Assembly (NCBI GenBank): GCA_017311185.1
Contig: JAESUZ010001294.1
Location: forward strand, 1,240,001 to 1,304,000
From: Proteles cristata cristata
Taxonomy: Eukaryota; Chordata; Mammalia; Carnivora; Hyaenidae
Direction: 5' to 3'
DNA length: 64,000 bases
In this document: one piece after another, positions 23,641-34,264 of the stretch
How positions within the stretch are numbered: the stretch's first letter is position 1
Layout of the letters: the number at the start of each line of letters is the position of its first letter
The notes under the pieces: generated by a model
What the model was told of the DNA's origin: nothing
The model's input: the letters and a program-made list of their open reading frames with translations, nothing else
The model's database searches: none
Program-made: the position numbers and the translations under genes

Positions 23641-24546
23641 AAATCCACACAGCGTATCTTACACGTCCTGTTCCTCTTGTAAATGTTTGTTTGTTTGTTG
23701 TTGTGTATTTAAAACCCCTCAAGAACCTATCACGGACCTAGGAGCACTCAACAAATACTTCTGAATGAGCACGGAGTACTCTGTAAATATCGGTGTGTTA
23801 ATTCACTGAGAAGCTCTTCTCCGCTGCTGCATTCCTACCTTGCCCATGGGCACCGCCTGGTCTGGCATATTCATCTGGGCATGAAGAGCCAGGAGAGGCG
23901 TTTTGGAGCTATACAACTATGTTGACCGTGCTATGCAATTTCTAGAATTTATATTTTATTAAGACTCAAAAAATGTCTTGGTCTTTCATTAGCCATATCC
24001 TCAAAGCAGGGCGCTCACTCACAATTCTTTGGAGAAACTTTCCAGCAAGAACGCACACAATCTTGGAATCAACACTCTGGGAGCGCGTACGTAGGACCCC
24101 AGACCTTCAATTTGTCCAAGGGCTTGGAATTCCTCACCAACTTCCCCGGGTTGGAAGCGCCTTTGTCTTGAGTCCTCCGCTCCCATACACACAGCCTGCG
24201 GCCAGCGACCTCCCTTTCCCCCTGCACCGGACCCGAGGGCTCCCCACGTGCCCGCCTCGTTTCACCCCTCCACGGGGCCTCCCTAAGGTTGATGCCTAAG
24301 GGCCTGCTCAGAATTAGCTTCCCTTTGAAGACTGTTCAGAACCACGGAGTGGGCTGGGAGTGGCCTCAACGCTCTAGAAGGCTGCAAAATAAATCAAAAG
24401 ATGAAAGGAACTACGCGGAGCCAAGAATTCCTCCCCAGCCGGCAGAAGCAATGCATTAGTCGCGCAATGCTATCGGTGGCGCGCGGCACGTCGGGGTAGG
24501 GGTTGAGGAAGGGACAGGGACAGGGGCAGCGACGCGGGGGAGGGGC

Positions 24547-24556
24547 GCGTACCTTC
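24547..24556 (-). promoter_or_regulatory. THSD4: Splice donor of the THSD4 exon
   Basis: The minus strand reads GAAG|GTACGC. It has the AG before the junction, the invariant GT (24552-24551), A at +3 and G at +5; +4 is C rather than A. This is a usable donor of moderate strength. It follows a codon boundary only in the reading frame that carries the downstream THSD4-like text. Confidence 0.7.
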
Positions 24557-24911
24557 TCTCCGCCGTGGTCGCGGCCCCGCGCCTGCGGGTGCTGGCTGCC
24601 CCTGGGCCCGGGGCCCTGGCGGCCGTCCGGGCCGGCCGGGCGCGCGGCTCCTCGCGGTCGCGGCTGCGGTGCAGCGGCACCGACGTGCGCACGGCCGACA
24701 CCACGTGGCCCGCGAAGGCGCGCGGGGCGTCCGGCCGCAGGGCCCCGCGCGCGCGGTACGAGGCGGGCAGGCAGGGCCGCGTCTGCTCCATCACGCCGCC
24801 GCTGCAGCTGCGCGAGCAGGCGGACCAGGGGCCCCAGGCGCCCCACACGCCCTGGCCGCCGCCGCCGCCGTCTTCGGGGGCGCCCTGGGCCGCCGCCATC
24901 CGCTGCGGGAC
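24553..24911 (-). CDS. THSD4: THSD4 coding exon with first thrombospondin type-1 repeat
   Basis: Internal coding exon of THSD4 (ADAMTSL6), a secreted matrix protein of the ADAMTS-like family known to act in fibrillin microfibril assembly. On the minus strand a CAG acceptor (24914-24912) is followed by codons for VPQRMAA, then a Gly run and WGAWGPWSACSRSCSGG, the W-x2-W-x2-W start of a thrombospondin repeat. Counting the ATG at 24899 as residue 1, the Trp are 19, 22 and 25 and the Cys 28, 32 and 43. HVVSAVRTSVPLHRSRD follows (residues 65-81). All of this matches my memory of human THSD4. The exon ends AAG|GT at 24553. Entry is phase 0, yet the length is 359 bp, one short of 360. After about 24656 the THSD4-like text (AGPDGRQGPGPRGSQHPQ) continues in a different frame, so the exon as given is frameshifted. 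The Met at 24899 is probably internal, as signal-peptide exons should lie at higher coordinates. Identity is firm; frame integrity is not. Confidence 0.9.
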
Positions 24912-24940
24912 CTGCGGAGACAGAGGCCGGTTAGGTTAGG
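24912..24940 (-). promoter_or_regulatory. THSD4: Splice acceptor with doubled branch-point motif
   Basis: On the minus strand the sequence from 24940 reads CCTAACCTAACC, a pyrimidine-rich stretch, then CCGCAG directly before the exon. The two overlapping CTAAC motifs fit the mammalian branch-point consensus, with branch adenines at about 24936 and 24931. These are 25 and 20 nt from the exon, which is a normal distance. The tract is short and broken by purines. This supports the exon start at 24911. Confidence 0.75.
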
Positions 24941-25117
24941 GGACCCGAACGCTCACCTGGTCCTGCTTCACCCCTAGAGGCTTGCATAGCCCGAAAGCCT
25001 TATCCGTTAGGTTCTAGTAGGTACAGGGCTGGTTTTCAAATCGGAAGAACGAAATGAATATAATTCAGCCTAGGTTGTATCCATCGTATACCAATGCCCT
25101 CATAAAATATAACTTCA

Positions 25118-25138
25118 CCTTTTTTTTTTTTTTTTTTA
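25118..25138 (-). repeat. Isolated poly(T) tract
   Basis: About 18 T are followed by AACGGAGAAAGGGACACAC. No SINE or L1 body is recognisable next to it. Confidence 0.8.
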
Positions 25139-25404
25139 ACGGAGAAAGGGACACACAAAGGTAAAAGTGCCTAAGGCTTCCATAACGCGGTCCTTGCTTC
25201 CGGGGCCATGACCTTGGAGGGCTCAGTGTGGTGCTCTCTCTCTGCCAGAGGCTTATCCGTCCAGAATCCCCCTTAACCTCCAATCTGGGTCCTCAGAATT
25301 CAGGCCAGAGGGACCGGACTTCTCTTCAGCTGCTGGAGAGGCTGCGAGACCCAGTCTCCATGCAGTCCAGGCACTGGGGACACCGCAAGTTAGAGACCGT
25401 GCCC

Positions 25405-25625
25405 TAGAGCCAGGCGCCTAGGGTCACATCCCCGCCACCACTTCTAGCAGTGTGACTTGGATGTTTCTGAACCTCTCTGGTTCAGAATCTCACTGTGTTC
25501 TACAGAAGGGAGGTACCTACCTCACAAGGACGTAAGGAGATTTAAGTCAGGTCGTCCATGTGCGTAGCAGGGAGCCTGGCACTATTTGTTAGTAACCATA
25601 AATGATCATTTCCCTGCTTCCATAG
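25405..25625 (+). repeat. MIR SINE
   Basis: GAGCCAGGCGCCTAGGGTCA, CTAGCAGTGTGACTTGGATG, GGTACCTACCTCACAAGGAC and AGCCTGGCACTATTTG are in MIR sense order. Confidence 0.7.
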
Positions 25626-25937
25626 TAAATCAGAAGACAGAAATGTCAGAAAGTTTCAAAGTTCTAACCAGAGGGTGATTCTACACTCCTGTTCATTTAA
25701 CCCATCCTTTCACAGAGAACAATGCCAGGCGTGGCACTCAGGCCAGGGGCACAGGGTTGTTTTATTACGAAGTCTGGCTCTGAGCCTTAGCTATACGTCC
25801 CTGCTGCGCTAGGCACTGAGAGCCAGGAGGAAAGCGCCCCCGCTCCACACAAATGGCCTGGGCCCAGCAGAAGAGCACTATGCAACTGGTACAAGATTGA
25901 GGAGGGACGCTTCCCTGGCTGGGTGGGATGGAGAGGG

Positions 25938-26122
25938 GAGAAGGATTGGCTCAGTTGGGTTGAGCACCTGACTCTTGATTTCAGCTCAGATCACGATCCC
26001 AGGGTCGTGGGATCCAGCCCTGTGTGGGCTGGGCATGGAGCCTGCTTAGGACTCTCTCTGTCTCCGGCTGCTCCTCTCCCCAGCTTACTCTCACTCTGTC
26101 TCTCTTTCTGTCTCTCTCTCTC

Positions 26123-26155
<33 letters not shown>
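25938..26155 (+). mobile_element. Older carnivore SINE with (ATA)n tail
   Basis: The head is degenerate (GGATTGGCTCAGTTGGGTTG). CTCTTGATTTCAGCTCAGAT and CAGGGTCGTGGGATCCAGCC define an older carnivore subfamily. The tail has turned into an ATA microsatellite (26123-26153). Confidence 0.88.
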
Positions 26156-26174
26156 TAATTTTAAGAAATTAAGA

Positions 26175-26405
26175 AGGGGCCCCTGGGTGGTTCAACGGGT
26201 TAAGTGTCTGACTTCGGCTCAGGTCATGATCTCCCGGTTTGTGAGTTTGAGCCCTGCGTCGGGCTTTGTGTGACAGCTCAGAGCCTGGAGCCTGCTTTGG
26301 ATTCTGTGTCTCCCTCTCTCTCTGCCCCTCCCAGTTCATGTTTAGACTCTCTTTCTCTCTCTCTCTCTCTCAAAAATAAACATTTAGAAAAACATTTTAA
26401 AAAAA
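26175..26405 (+). mobile_element. Felid SINE
   Basis: The head is GGGGCCCCTGGGTGGTTCAA, the box is AGTTTGAGCCCTGCGTCGGG, and the tail is CAAAAATAAACATTTAG with an A run. It lies directly after the preceding SINE. Confidence 0.94.
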
Positions 26406-26479
26406 GAAGAAGGTGGCGGCCACAGAGGAGGAATCACAGTGACAGCTGTAATACTCACGTGCCCATTCAGGACCAGGTG

Positions 26480-26640
26480 ACACGTGTAATCGGGCCTCAC
26501 GGTGGCCCCGGTAACTACCATTCTCACCTCTCAGAGGTGTGGCTTCCCAACTAAGGCTCAGAGATGTGACCTGTCCGGGTCATGTTGCCACAGCAGAGCT
26601 GGGAGTTACGTCTCCCCAATTCCCAAGCGCCAGTCCGAAT
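26480..26640 (-). repeat. MIR-type remnant
   Basis: AACTACCATTCTCACCTCTC, then AACTAAGGCTCAGAGATGTG and AGCAGAGCTGGGAGTTACG, follow antisense MIR order. Confidence 0.45.
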
Positions 26641-27715
26641 GCAGGACACGGACCAACACTAGGACTTTCTGTAGAACATGAGTTTTTCAGTGAACCTCAC
26701 GCTTTCATCTGAAGCGCAAAAAGCCATGATTAACTCGTTTTTTGTTTTTTTAGATCTTGGTTGTTGACAGCATTTTTCTGGCCCAAAGCTCAAAGACTTT
26801 TCCTGGTTGTGTCCTTGCTCTGTCCCCACAGCACCCCTGAGCGGTGAGAAGGTCCAGGGACCATCCTCCCCATTGTGGAGAGCACATCCCAGGAGACGGA
26901 TCCCCTTCACACCCCACGGAAATGACAGGTGGAGCTAAGAAGGCCAGAGAGGGGGCCTGTGAGGACTTGAGGAGGAAACCCATTTGATGTGCCTGAGCTG
27001 AGTGCTCAGGAGGCCTGAGTCACTGCAGTGGCTGGATCTGTAATCACTGAAAGTGAAGGCTTAGCCCTTGGTTAAAGTCCTTGTCCCCGGTTAATCAGTT
27101 ACCCCGAAGACTCGGGGCTTGTTGAATGGAGACCATTTTCCTTCAACCACATTCCAGGGCAGAGTGGTCTCTGGGTGACGTCTGCAGCTTGAGTCGGGTT
27201 CCTGAAGGTCCAGGGAGCCACGACGGGATGAGACAGAGTGGAGGGAACCCAGGGAGCAAATAAGCATCTAACAAGAGAGTGAAGCCCAGAGCCGATGTCA
27301 GCCAGCCAGCCTCTGGGAGCCATGTTCAGAGAGCCACGGCAAGAGGCTGAAGGTGACATGGGGTGGAGCCAGTGGGAGACAGGGCCAGAGCAAGGGGACA
27401 ACAGAAGGTTCTGTGACAGAAGGGGCGCTGTTCCACACGGCCAGTTCGTGGGCAGCAGCGGGGTGAGTGGGCACCTGAATAGAGAATACATTCAACTCAT
27501 CGTTACTAAACTGGGGACCCAGGAGAGAAGGCTTTTGGCCTGTTTATAAATACAAAACAAGGCGAAAAAACACGAGATTTTGCTCTTTCTCCTCCTCTCT
27601 TACGTGTCCTGATTTTTTAATATCAAACTGATCATGGATTCACTCGGGGGTTGAGGGAAATAAAAATGTGCTTCATCAGGCCACAGTCTTGATACATAAA
27701 GTAATCCCTGAAGTG

Positions 27716-28140
27716 CATGTAGTGGGTTGAATGGTGGCACGTCTGTGCCCTAACCGGGCAGAACTTGTGATTATGACCTTATTTGGAAAAAGGCTCATTC
27801 TATAATACTGATTGAGATGAGAACAGCCTGGATTTTCTAGGCGGGCCCTAAGTCCAATGACAAGTGTTCTCATAAGACACAGAAGAGAAAGCGTAGCGGG
27901 AGAGGCCATGTGACTGCCGAGGCAGACTACAGAGACAGAGCTGTGAGCAGGAATGCGGGGAGCCACCACAAGCTGAAAGAAGCAGGAAGGAGGTTCCCCC
28001 CGTAACTAGAAGGAGTGGGGGCCCTGGCAACACCTTGATTTTGAGCTTCTGGCCTCCAGAATGGTGAGGAATAAATTTCCGTTGTTTTGAGCCATCAAGT
28101 TTATGGTGATCTGTGACAACAGCCCTTGGAAACGAATGCA
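27716..28140 (+). repeat. MLT1-type MaLR LTR, nearly full length
   Basis: It follows MLT1 from end to end: GTAGTGGGTTGAATGGTGGC, GTGATTATGACCTTATTTGG, GGGCCCTAAGTCCAATGACA, GAGAGGCCATGTGACTGCCG, ACACCTTGATTTTGAGCTTC, TGGCCTCCAGAATGGTGAGG, GAATAAATTTCCGTTGTTTT. It is a solitary, ancient retrovirus-like LTR with no open gene. The conserved GAATAAA near the end is the family's poly(A) signal. Confidence 0.88.
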
Positions 28141-28164
28141 GTGTTTAGTACTTTGAGGACAACG

Positions 28165-28400
28165 AAGAAAAGTGGACCGGCATTTGCCGAGCACCTTTTC
28201 CAGGTCTGGCATTGTGCAAACCCCTCAGGTAGGGACAGGCTCTAACGGCCTAGGCACCACTGGCTCCACGTTACACTTTACAGGGCCCCTCAGCCACCCA
28301 GACAGGTTGCTGGTGTTTGGTCCCCTCTAGAGGCTGCATGGCTTGCCCGGTCTCAGGCTGGTGAGGGGCACAGCCAGGGCGGAAACCGAGGCCCGCTCAC
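28165..28400 (-). repeat. MIR-type remnant
   Basis: GGCATTTGCCGAGCACCTTT, TTACACTTTACAGGGCCCCT and TTGCCCGGTCTCAGGCTGG with CAGCCAGGGCGGAAACCGAG are antisense MIR landmarks. Confidence 0.5.
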
Positions 28401-28871
28401 TCCTCTCCCAGGGTTCCTCCCCACACACCCCTGCAGCATGCTGCCTCCCTGCCTGCTTTTGGTGGAAAACAGAAGGGTAAAATGAGTAGAAATAAATCCA
28501 CTTTGCTAGTTCTGGAAGGATAATTGGGATAAACAAACAAAGGCAGAAGTATGCATCTGGCTCACTGGTTATCCACGGCCTCCTGAGTTCTCATTAACAT
28601 TGATCGGGAAGGCACTGTCACTAACATGGGGATGCCACATGCAGCTATACGAAAAAGCCACTTCCTAGAACTAATCCCACCCTTAATTTAGCTTCCCGTT
28701 GCCAAATTGGGCAGGGTCCCTGGGGGAAGAAAACATGAAACCACATTCCAACCTATTCTATTCATAAGAAATCTCTCATTTATAGTTGAATTCTGGTGAG
28801 TGGCTTGAAATTCCATCTCAGTCCCCATGGTGGGAATCCAACCACATACTCCAAAATTGTATTTTTATAGT

Positions 28872-28985
28872 ACGCAGCCAGAAACAAAGAAAAAAGAGAC
28901 AGAAAAAACAAAAGGAAGGAAGGGGGGGGGAACAAGGAAAGAGAAAGAAAGGAAGAAAGAACAAAGAAACAATTAAGGGAAGCGT
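28872..28985. repeat. Long purine-only tract
   Basis: About 110 bases are nearly all A and G, with a run of nine to ten G at 28922-28931 and GAAAGAAAGGAAGAAAG-type units. This composition can form triplex or quadruplex structures. Confidence 0.8.
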
Positions 28986-29464
28986 GCTTTGGATGTGGGC
29001 CTTCTGACAGCTTCAAACTCTGATCCTCTGCCCACTCCTCCCCGGCCCTCCCAGGGAGCCCCTCCCTCCTTGTTTTCCCACAGTCAAGGAGTTTTCTATG
29101 ACGCAAGATGGGATAAACTGTCAAGGGTCCTGACAATATTCCTAAAATCATGACTAACTAACTAACAGGACCTCTGTTAGTCAGGGACAAGCATCAAAAC
29201 CAAAGATCAAAAACGCGATGAGAGACCAGAACAAGGAAGGAATCGAAACGTAAAGACTTGTGACCTGCCCGCACATTGCTCCTTCCCCAATATACACATG
29301 ACATGTTAAGACTGAAGCAGAAAACCCGAGGCACTTCTAAAATACACCCTAAGCTACTGTCTTTTCCTCACTTACAAAGATCGCTAACCAATCAGTAAGA
29401 AAAACATGAACAACCCAACAGAAATAGGCACAAAGGGCATGAGCGTGTGGCTTACAGTCATCAT

Positions 29465-29830
29465 GGACTGAATGTGTCGCTCTCAAAATACAAACGTTGA
29501 AGCCCTTCCCTCAATGTGCTGGTATTTGGAGGCGAGGCCTTGAGAGGTGATTAGGTTTAGAGGATGTCATGTGGGTGAGACTCCATGATAGGGCTCATGT
29601 GCTTATGGGAAGAGTAAGAAAGACCAACAATCTCTCTCTCTGTCTCTCTCCACCGTGTGAGGGCATAGTGAGAAGCCAGTATCTGCAAGCCTGAAAGAGA
29701 GCTTCACGGGCAACCAAATCTTGATCTTGGATTTCCCAGCCTCCAGAACTGAGACCTAAATGCCTGGTGTTCAAGTCCCCTCATCAGTGGTATTTTGTTA
29801 TAGTAACTCAGGGTGACCAACATAACAGGG
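29465..29830 (+). repeat. MaLR LTR (MLT1/MST-like)
   Basis: ATGGACTGAATGTGTCGCTC, ACAAACGTTGAAGCCCTTCC, GGTATTTGGAGGCGAGGCCT, TTAGGTTTAGAGGATGTCAT, CCCAGCCTCCAGAACTGAGA and TTTTGTTATAGTAACTCAGG follow MaLR order. It has no coding capacity. Confidence 0.75.
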
Positions 29831-29869
29831 AAATAAATACAATATATGACAACTGTTTAACATCACATA

Positions 29870-30035
29870 TAATCAAACAATAGAGTTCTCGTTTACACCT
29901 GTTAGACTGGCAAAGACTAGAGTCTGACCAGACTGATATGACATGGTAAGAATCTCCACTGCTGGTCAGATGCTAATTGGGGCAACTTCTTTGGAGGGAA
30001 CTTTGCAATACCTATCACGATTATATTTTATTTTA
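29870..30035 (+). repeat. Possible old L1 3' fragment
   Basis: GTTTACACCTGTTAGACTGG followed by TGCTGGTCAGATGCTAATTG with TTTGGAGGGAACTTTGC resembles the L1 passage just after ORF2. It is diverged and is cut by the SINE that follows. Confidence 0.4.
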
Positions 30036-30040
30036 TTTTT

Positions 30041-30269
30041 AATTTTTTAATGTTTGTTTATTTATTTTGAGAGAGAGAGTGAGAGAGAGAGTGAGAAAGA
30101 GAGAGAGTGAGCCATGGAGGGGCAGAGAGAGAGGGGGAAAGAATCCCAAGCAGACTCCATGCTGCCAGTGTAGAGGCCAAAGTGGAGCTCGATCCCATAA
30201 ACCATGAGATCATGACCTGAGCTGAAAGTGAGAGTTGGCCGCTCAATGGACTGAGCCACCCAGGTGCCC
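30041..30269 (-). mobile_element. Felid/carnivore SINE
   Basis: Antisense copy: TTTATTTATTTTGAGAGAGA, GATCATGACCTGAGCTGAAA and CTGAGCCACCCAGGTGCCC. The middle is diverged (GAGCTCGATCCCATAAACC). Confidence 0.93.
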
Positions 30270-31381
30270 TAGCAGTCAAAAGTTTCATACTATGTAAGAA
30301 GCATATCAACCCCCCAAACCAAACTGGTGCTTGGTCTATTCCACTGGAAGTTCCAAAGGACAGGGGTAGGGTGGTTATAGGGGTAAGATAACAGAATTAA
30401 AAGAGAAGCTTTTCAAAGCATGCTCTGCCCCTTACCCCAGAGATTACGATGTATCCTGCCTGAAGTGAGGCAGGGGTCAAGGGAGGAATGTATATTTTGG
30501 ATAAAACCCCCCAAACCTTTTAATATCCCCTTCATCACTTAAAAGAGACTATTTGATATTATGGTGCCTCTCTAGATAGTCCAGACTGGGGCATGAGCCA
30601 GGGAGCAGAGGAAGGGGAAAGCATTCCGAGAAGTGAGAGAGTCAGGGAAGCTACATTCCTACTGAACTCAACTTAGGCCATGCAAAGGAGGAGCTGGTAG
30701 CAGAACCAGAAGGAGAGCTGAAATCCCCCAAAGACTTTGGGTTTGGAGCCGGACGCCGTAGCTAACTACATTTTGGGATCAGTTGTACGGAAGTTAATGT
30801 TAGGCAGTGATTTTTGTGCAAATGTGTATCAACAGTAAGACATGTGTGTAGGGCAGCCTGGCAGTCATTCCCTTTTCCCTGGGTCTTTTAGGAAATCGCC
30901 CCTCCACACTGAATGAAGTGTGGTGGGAATGTATTCAGGGGCCCTACCAGCTGAAGCCAAGGTAAGCAATGCTGGCCAATGGGACGCTCCCTCCCTGAAA
31001 TCTGAATACCCAGTAAAGGGGCCATGAGACCACAAATGGCTTCGAGTCCTTCATCCTGACCCCACTGTTTATGCTCTGAGACCATTTCTTTTGCTCTCTG
31101 GCATGCCTCAATGCCCACCTGCTTCCGTCGCTTGCAGTGAAGAACTCTAAATGATATCTAAATGGTTACGAACATTACAGTATAAAGCGTGGTAACCAAG
31201 ATAGTGTGAGGTAAACTGGGCCTGCCTTTGGCGCAGAATCTGGAAGACAGAAAGCAGCGACTGGGATGACCAGTGGTCCAGACTTGACAGAAGCCTCGGG
31301 CTCTGGGGAGTCCAGGGCTACAGGATTCATGGAGATAATGGCTCACCACAGTCTGTGGAATCAGAGAACCAATGTCTCCCT

Positions 31382-31632
31382 AAAACAGGATGGGCTGGGG
31401 CGCCTGGGTGGCTTAGTCGGCTAAGGGTCCGACTTCGGCTCAGGTCATGATCTTGCGTTCGTGGGTTCAAGCCTTGTGTTGGGCTCTGTGCTGGCAGCTA
31501 GCTCAGAGCCTGGAGCCTGCTTCAGATTCTGTGTCTCCCTCTCTCTCTGACCCTCCCCTGTTCACGCTGTCTCTCTCTCTCTCAAGAATAAATAAAAACA
31601 TTTAAAAAAAGACCTAAAATGGGATGGGCTGA
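31382..31632 (+). mobile_element. Felid SINE
   Basis: The body is 31398-31616. Flanks AAAACAGGATGGGCTG and AAAATGGGATGGGCTG differ at two positions. Head, B-box region and tail are all present. Confidence 0.96.
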
Positions 31633-32579
31633 TGGAATAGGAGATTCACAGCGACACCGTGTGAGCTCAGAGAGGAGCAGGAGAAGCAATGATCCGAGCA
31701 GTTGTGGCTGTCGTATTTCATCATAATTTTTTAAAGGACGATGAACACATCCCCCTTAGGATGGCCAAACAAACTAGGCCTTGATAGGCTCAAGGAAACA
31801 TCCTAATCATGAACAATACAGAGCAATATGGAAAGAGCCTTGGAATATAATAGTAAGTGAAAAATGTTAAATACAAACTTGTAACTATACCATGATTATA
31901 ATGATGTAAAGATTCTGTAGGCATGTAATAAACAAAGGCTGGAAGGGGACATGGAAAAATGAAAACATACGACACGTTACTGAGGCTGGACCCAGGGTAA
32001 GTTTTCCCGTTAATTTAAAAAATTTCAGTGATGGTTGCCATATTGCTTACTCAGTAAATAAAAATAAATCGATTCAATGAAGAAGGATTCCGAGCAGATC
32101 GTGGGGGGAGGGGGGGAGGCACAGAGGAGCCAACCAAGAGTGGGTGGTAGTCCTTGTCAGAGAAAGCCCGAGAATTTCCCATCACCAACAGTAGATCTGT
32201 AACTAGGACCCCAGCTCTAAATGTTTTCAATGTATTCAGTTTCGGTGCTAATGTGAAATCATGTAAGATTTCACTGGTTTCTAATTTTCTTTCTACAAAA
32301 TTAAACCCAGCCATCTGTTCTTCATAGAAAACGAGTCACATGCAAAGTTTGAAATTCTAAAGTCTCATTCGAGAGGAGACTGGAAAAAGTAGGTTTGGTT
32401 GCAGCCACATAACCAAGTCAACACCCTAAAGCAAACATTACGAAAAATACACCTTGGAGTCGGAGCCCAGAGAACAAAGCTTTGGAGAGCTGAGAGCAAA
32501 CGAGAGCAGGAACACAGAGCTGGGACATTTGTTACCTGGGATCCTGTGCCGGAGCAGAGGGACGGAGGTGCACTTTGAT

Positions 32580-32626
32580 TTAAAAAAACAAAAACAAAAA
32601 ACAAAAACAAACAAACAAACAAACAG
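32580..32626. repeat. (CAAA)n / (CAAAAA)n tract
   Basis: CAAAAACAAAAAAC and CAAACAAACAAACAAACAG units. This is a low-complexity stretch. Confidence 0.85.
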
Positions 32627-33311
32627 AACCCTCCAAACTCACACCAGATCTAAATGCAAGGCCATGGTTTTCTCTGAGACGTAAATTCAACCTCACATCT
32701 CAAACACCTATCTTGACCCTGATGCAATATGCTGTAAGGTCCTCTAATCTTACCTCTGAGCACAATGTTAATGCCAGCAGCTACGAGATCAAAGTAAGAA
32801 GCTTACATATAGAGAAGACTGGAGCAAAACAGGCTCACCTTGACCACTGCAGCAGAATCCCCGACTTGGGAATCTATCATCTAAATGAGCTCTACAAAGG
32901 CATCTCAGGAACAGTTAAAAGGCTGCACTTGCGCAAAGCCATAACGAAGGAGGAGTCAACGGTGACAGACATATGTGCAAAGAGAAATACTAAGCCCACG
33001 CTAAAGCCTGGCGATGTGCGGTCACCCAAAAGCTAAGCAGGCGTGACTTGGGGTTGTTCTGCCCCTTCCAGCTCTGTCTGCCCGGCCCTAAGGCTCTCTC
33101 TCAACACTGTCCTTCTAGTTGGTGAATCCTTACCTGAATGATCTCAGACACATCAAAACTCTTCCATATCAACCCATGTATGTGATGTTGAGTCTGTATT
33201 CTGGCCTTGCCCTCCTCCTGGAGTGTGTTGTTACTCCATGTGACCTACCACAGGACCCACCTCCCATCTACTGACACTCACAGATTCCTGGCTCCTACGC
33301 CAAACGTAGTG

Positions 33312-33578
33312 AATAAGAACCTCTATGGGGCGCCTGGGTGGCTTAGTCGGTTAAGCGTCCGACTTTCGCTTAGGCCATGATCTTGCGGTTTGTGGGCTCG
33401 AGCCCCGCGTCGGGCTCTGTGCTGACTGCCAGCTCAGAGCTTGGAGCCTGTTTCAGTCTGTGACTCCCTCTCTCTGACCCTCCCCTGCTCACGCTGTCTC
33501 TCTCTCTCCTAGAAATAAATAAAACATTAAAAAAAATTTTTTTAAATTAAAAAAATAAAAAAAAAATAAGAACCTCTA
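33312..33578 (+). mobile_element. Young felid SINE with 14-bp perfect duplication
   Basis: The body is 33326-33564. AATAAGAACCTCTA is repeated exactly at 33312-33325 and 33565-33578. The AT-rich tail is long (33520-33564). Confidence 0.97.
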
Positions 33579-33604
33579 GGGTGGGGCCCCGGAAGATGAA
33601 TTTT

Positions 33605-33873
33605 AAACAAGCTTCCCCCTAGGGCGCCTGGGTGGCTTAGTCAGTTAAGCGTCCGACTTTCGCTTAGGTCATGATCTCGCGGTTCGTGGGTTCGAGCCCC
33701 ACGTCGGGCTCTATGCTGACTGCCAGCTTAGAGCCTGGAGCCTGCTTCAGAGTCTGTGTCTCCCTCTCTCTCTGACCCTCCCCTGCTCACGCTGTCTCTC
33801 TCTCTCTCCTAGAAATAAATAAAAATATTTAAAAAAAAGAAATAAAAATAAAAAATAAAAAACAAGCTTCCCC
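33605..33873 (+). mobile_element. Young felid SINE with 14-bp perfect duplication, second of a close pair
   Basis: The body is 33619-33859. AAACAAGCTTCCCC is repeated exactly at 33605-33618 and 33860-33873. It has its own duplication, so it arose independently of the copy 50 bp to the left. Confidence 0.97.
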
Positions 33874-34264
33874 GGTGATGTGAATGCATCCGCTGGTTGG
33901 AGACTCACTGGCCACTGAATACCTCCAGGTGAGACTCAAACAGGGAAGCACTTCCCAGAGCTTACCCTTGAGGCTTCGGACCTCCGCCTTTCGCTGCTGC
34001 TTCCTTAATCCCCCAAAATGCTCTGGCCACGTTATTTTATTACCCTCAAACTGCCTGCTCTCTGGCCTACCCCTTTCACTCCAGCCATTCAAGTTGAGGC
34101 CAGCTTGGAGTTTATCATATGAGACAGGAAAATATTCACAGGCGATAACCGCCTGATAGAGGATTCCCACGTTACCACGTAGACTCTATTTGAAATGTAC
34201 TTGTAAAAACAGAAGGATAGCAGCAACGGCAAGTACAGAAGAGGAAGGGAAGGCTCATGGGAAA

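Larger units (their letters stand above)
1..24552 (-). other. THSD4: Inferred THSD4 intron, downstream of the exon
   Basis: On the minus strand this follows the splice donor and so must start as intron. I found no further open frame resembling later THSD4 exons. Apart from the repeats listed separately it is unique intron with only chance reading frames. Repeat-poor stretches longer than 300 bp in which I see no gene are 590-1950, 2180-3235, 4531-5186, 5660-6600, 7643-9040, 10700-11790, 12534-13560, 15190-16645, 21320-22180 and 23641-24450. Confidence 0.6.
24450..24940. other. CpG island over the THSD4 exon
   Basis: This stretch is dense in C, G and undepleted CG dinucleotides, in sharp contrast to the AT-richer intron on both sides. 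It covers the whole exon plus about 100 bp of downstream intron, where CG pairs continue near 24460-24550. CpG islands over early coding exons may be intragenic islands or alternative promoters. No TATA box or clear initiator is visible, so promoter activity is only a possibility. Confidence 0.75.

Noticed and set aside
24503..24977. Three overlapping long open frames on the plus strand across the GC-rich block
   Set aside because: They are shadows of the THSD4 exon: a high GC content removes stop codons, and the products are Arg-, Ala- and Pro-rich with no family resemblance.
25923..26554. Ser/Leu-rich 116-residue frames
   Set aside because: They are SINE sequence read through CT-rich tracts. 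The same peptide pattern recurs at nearly every SINE.
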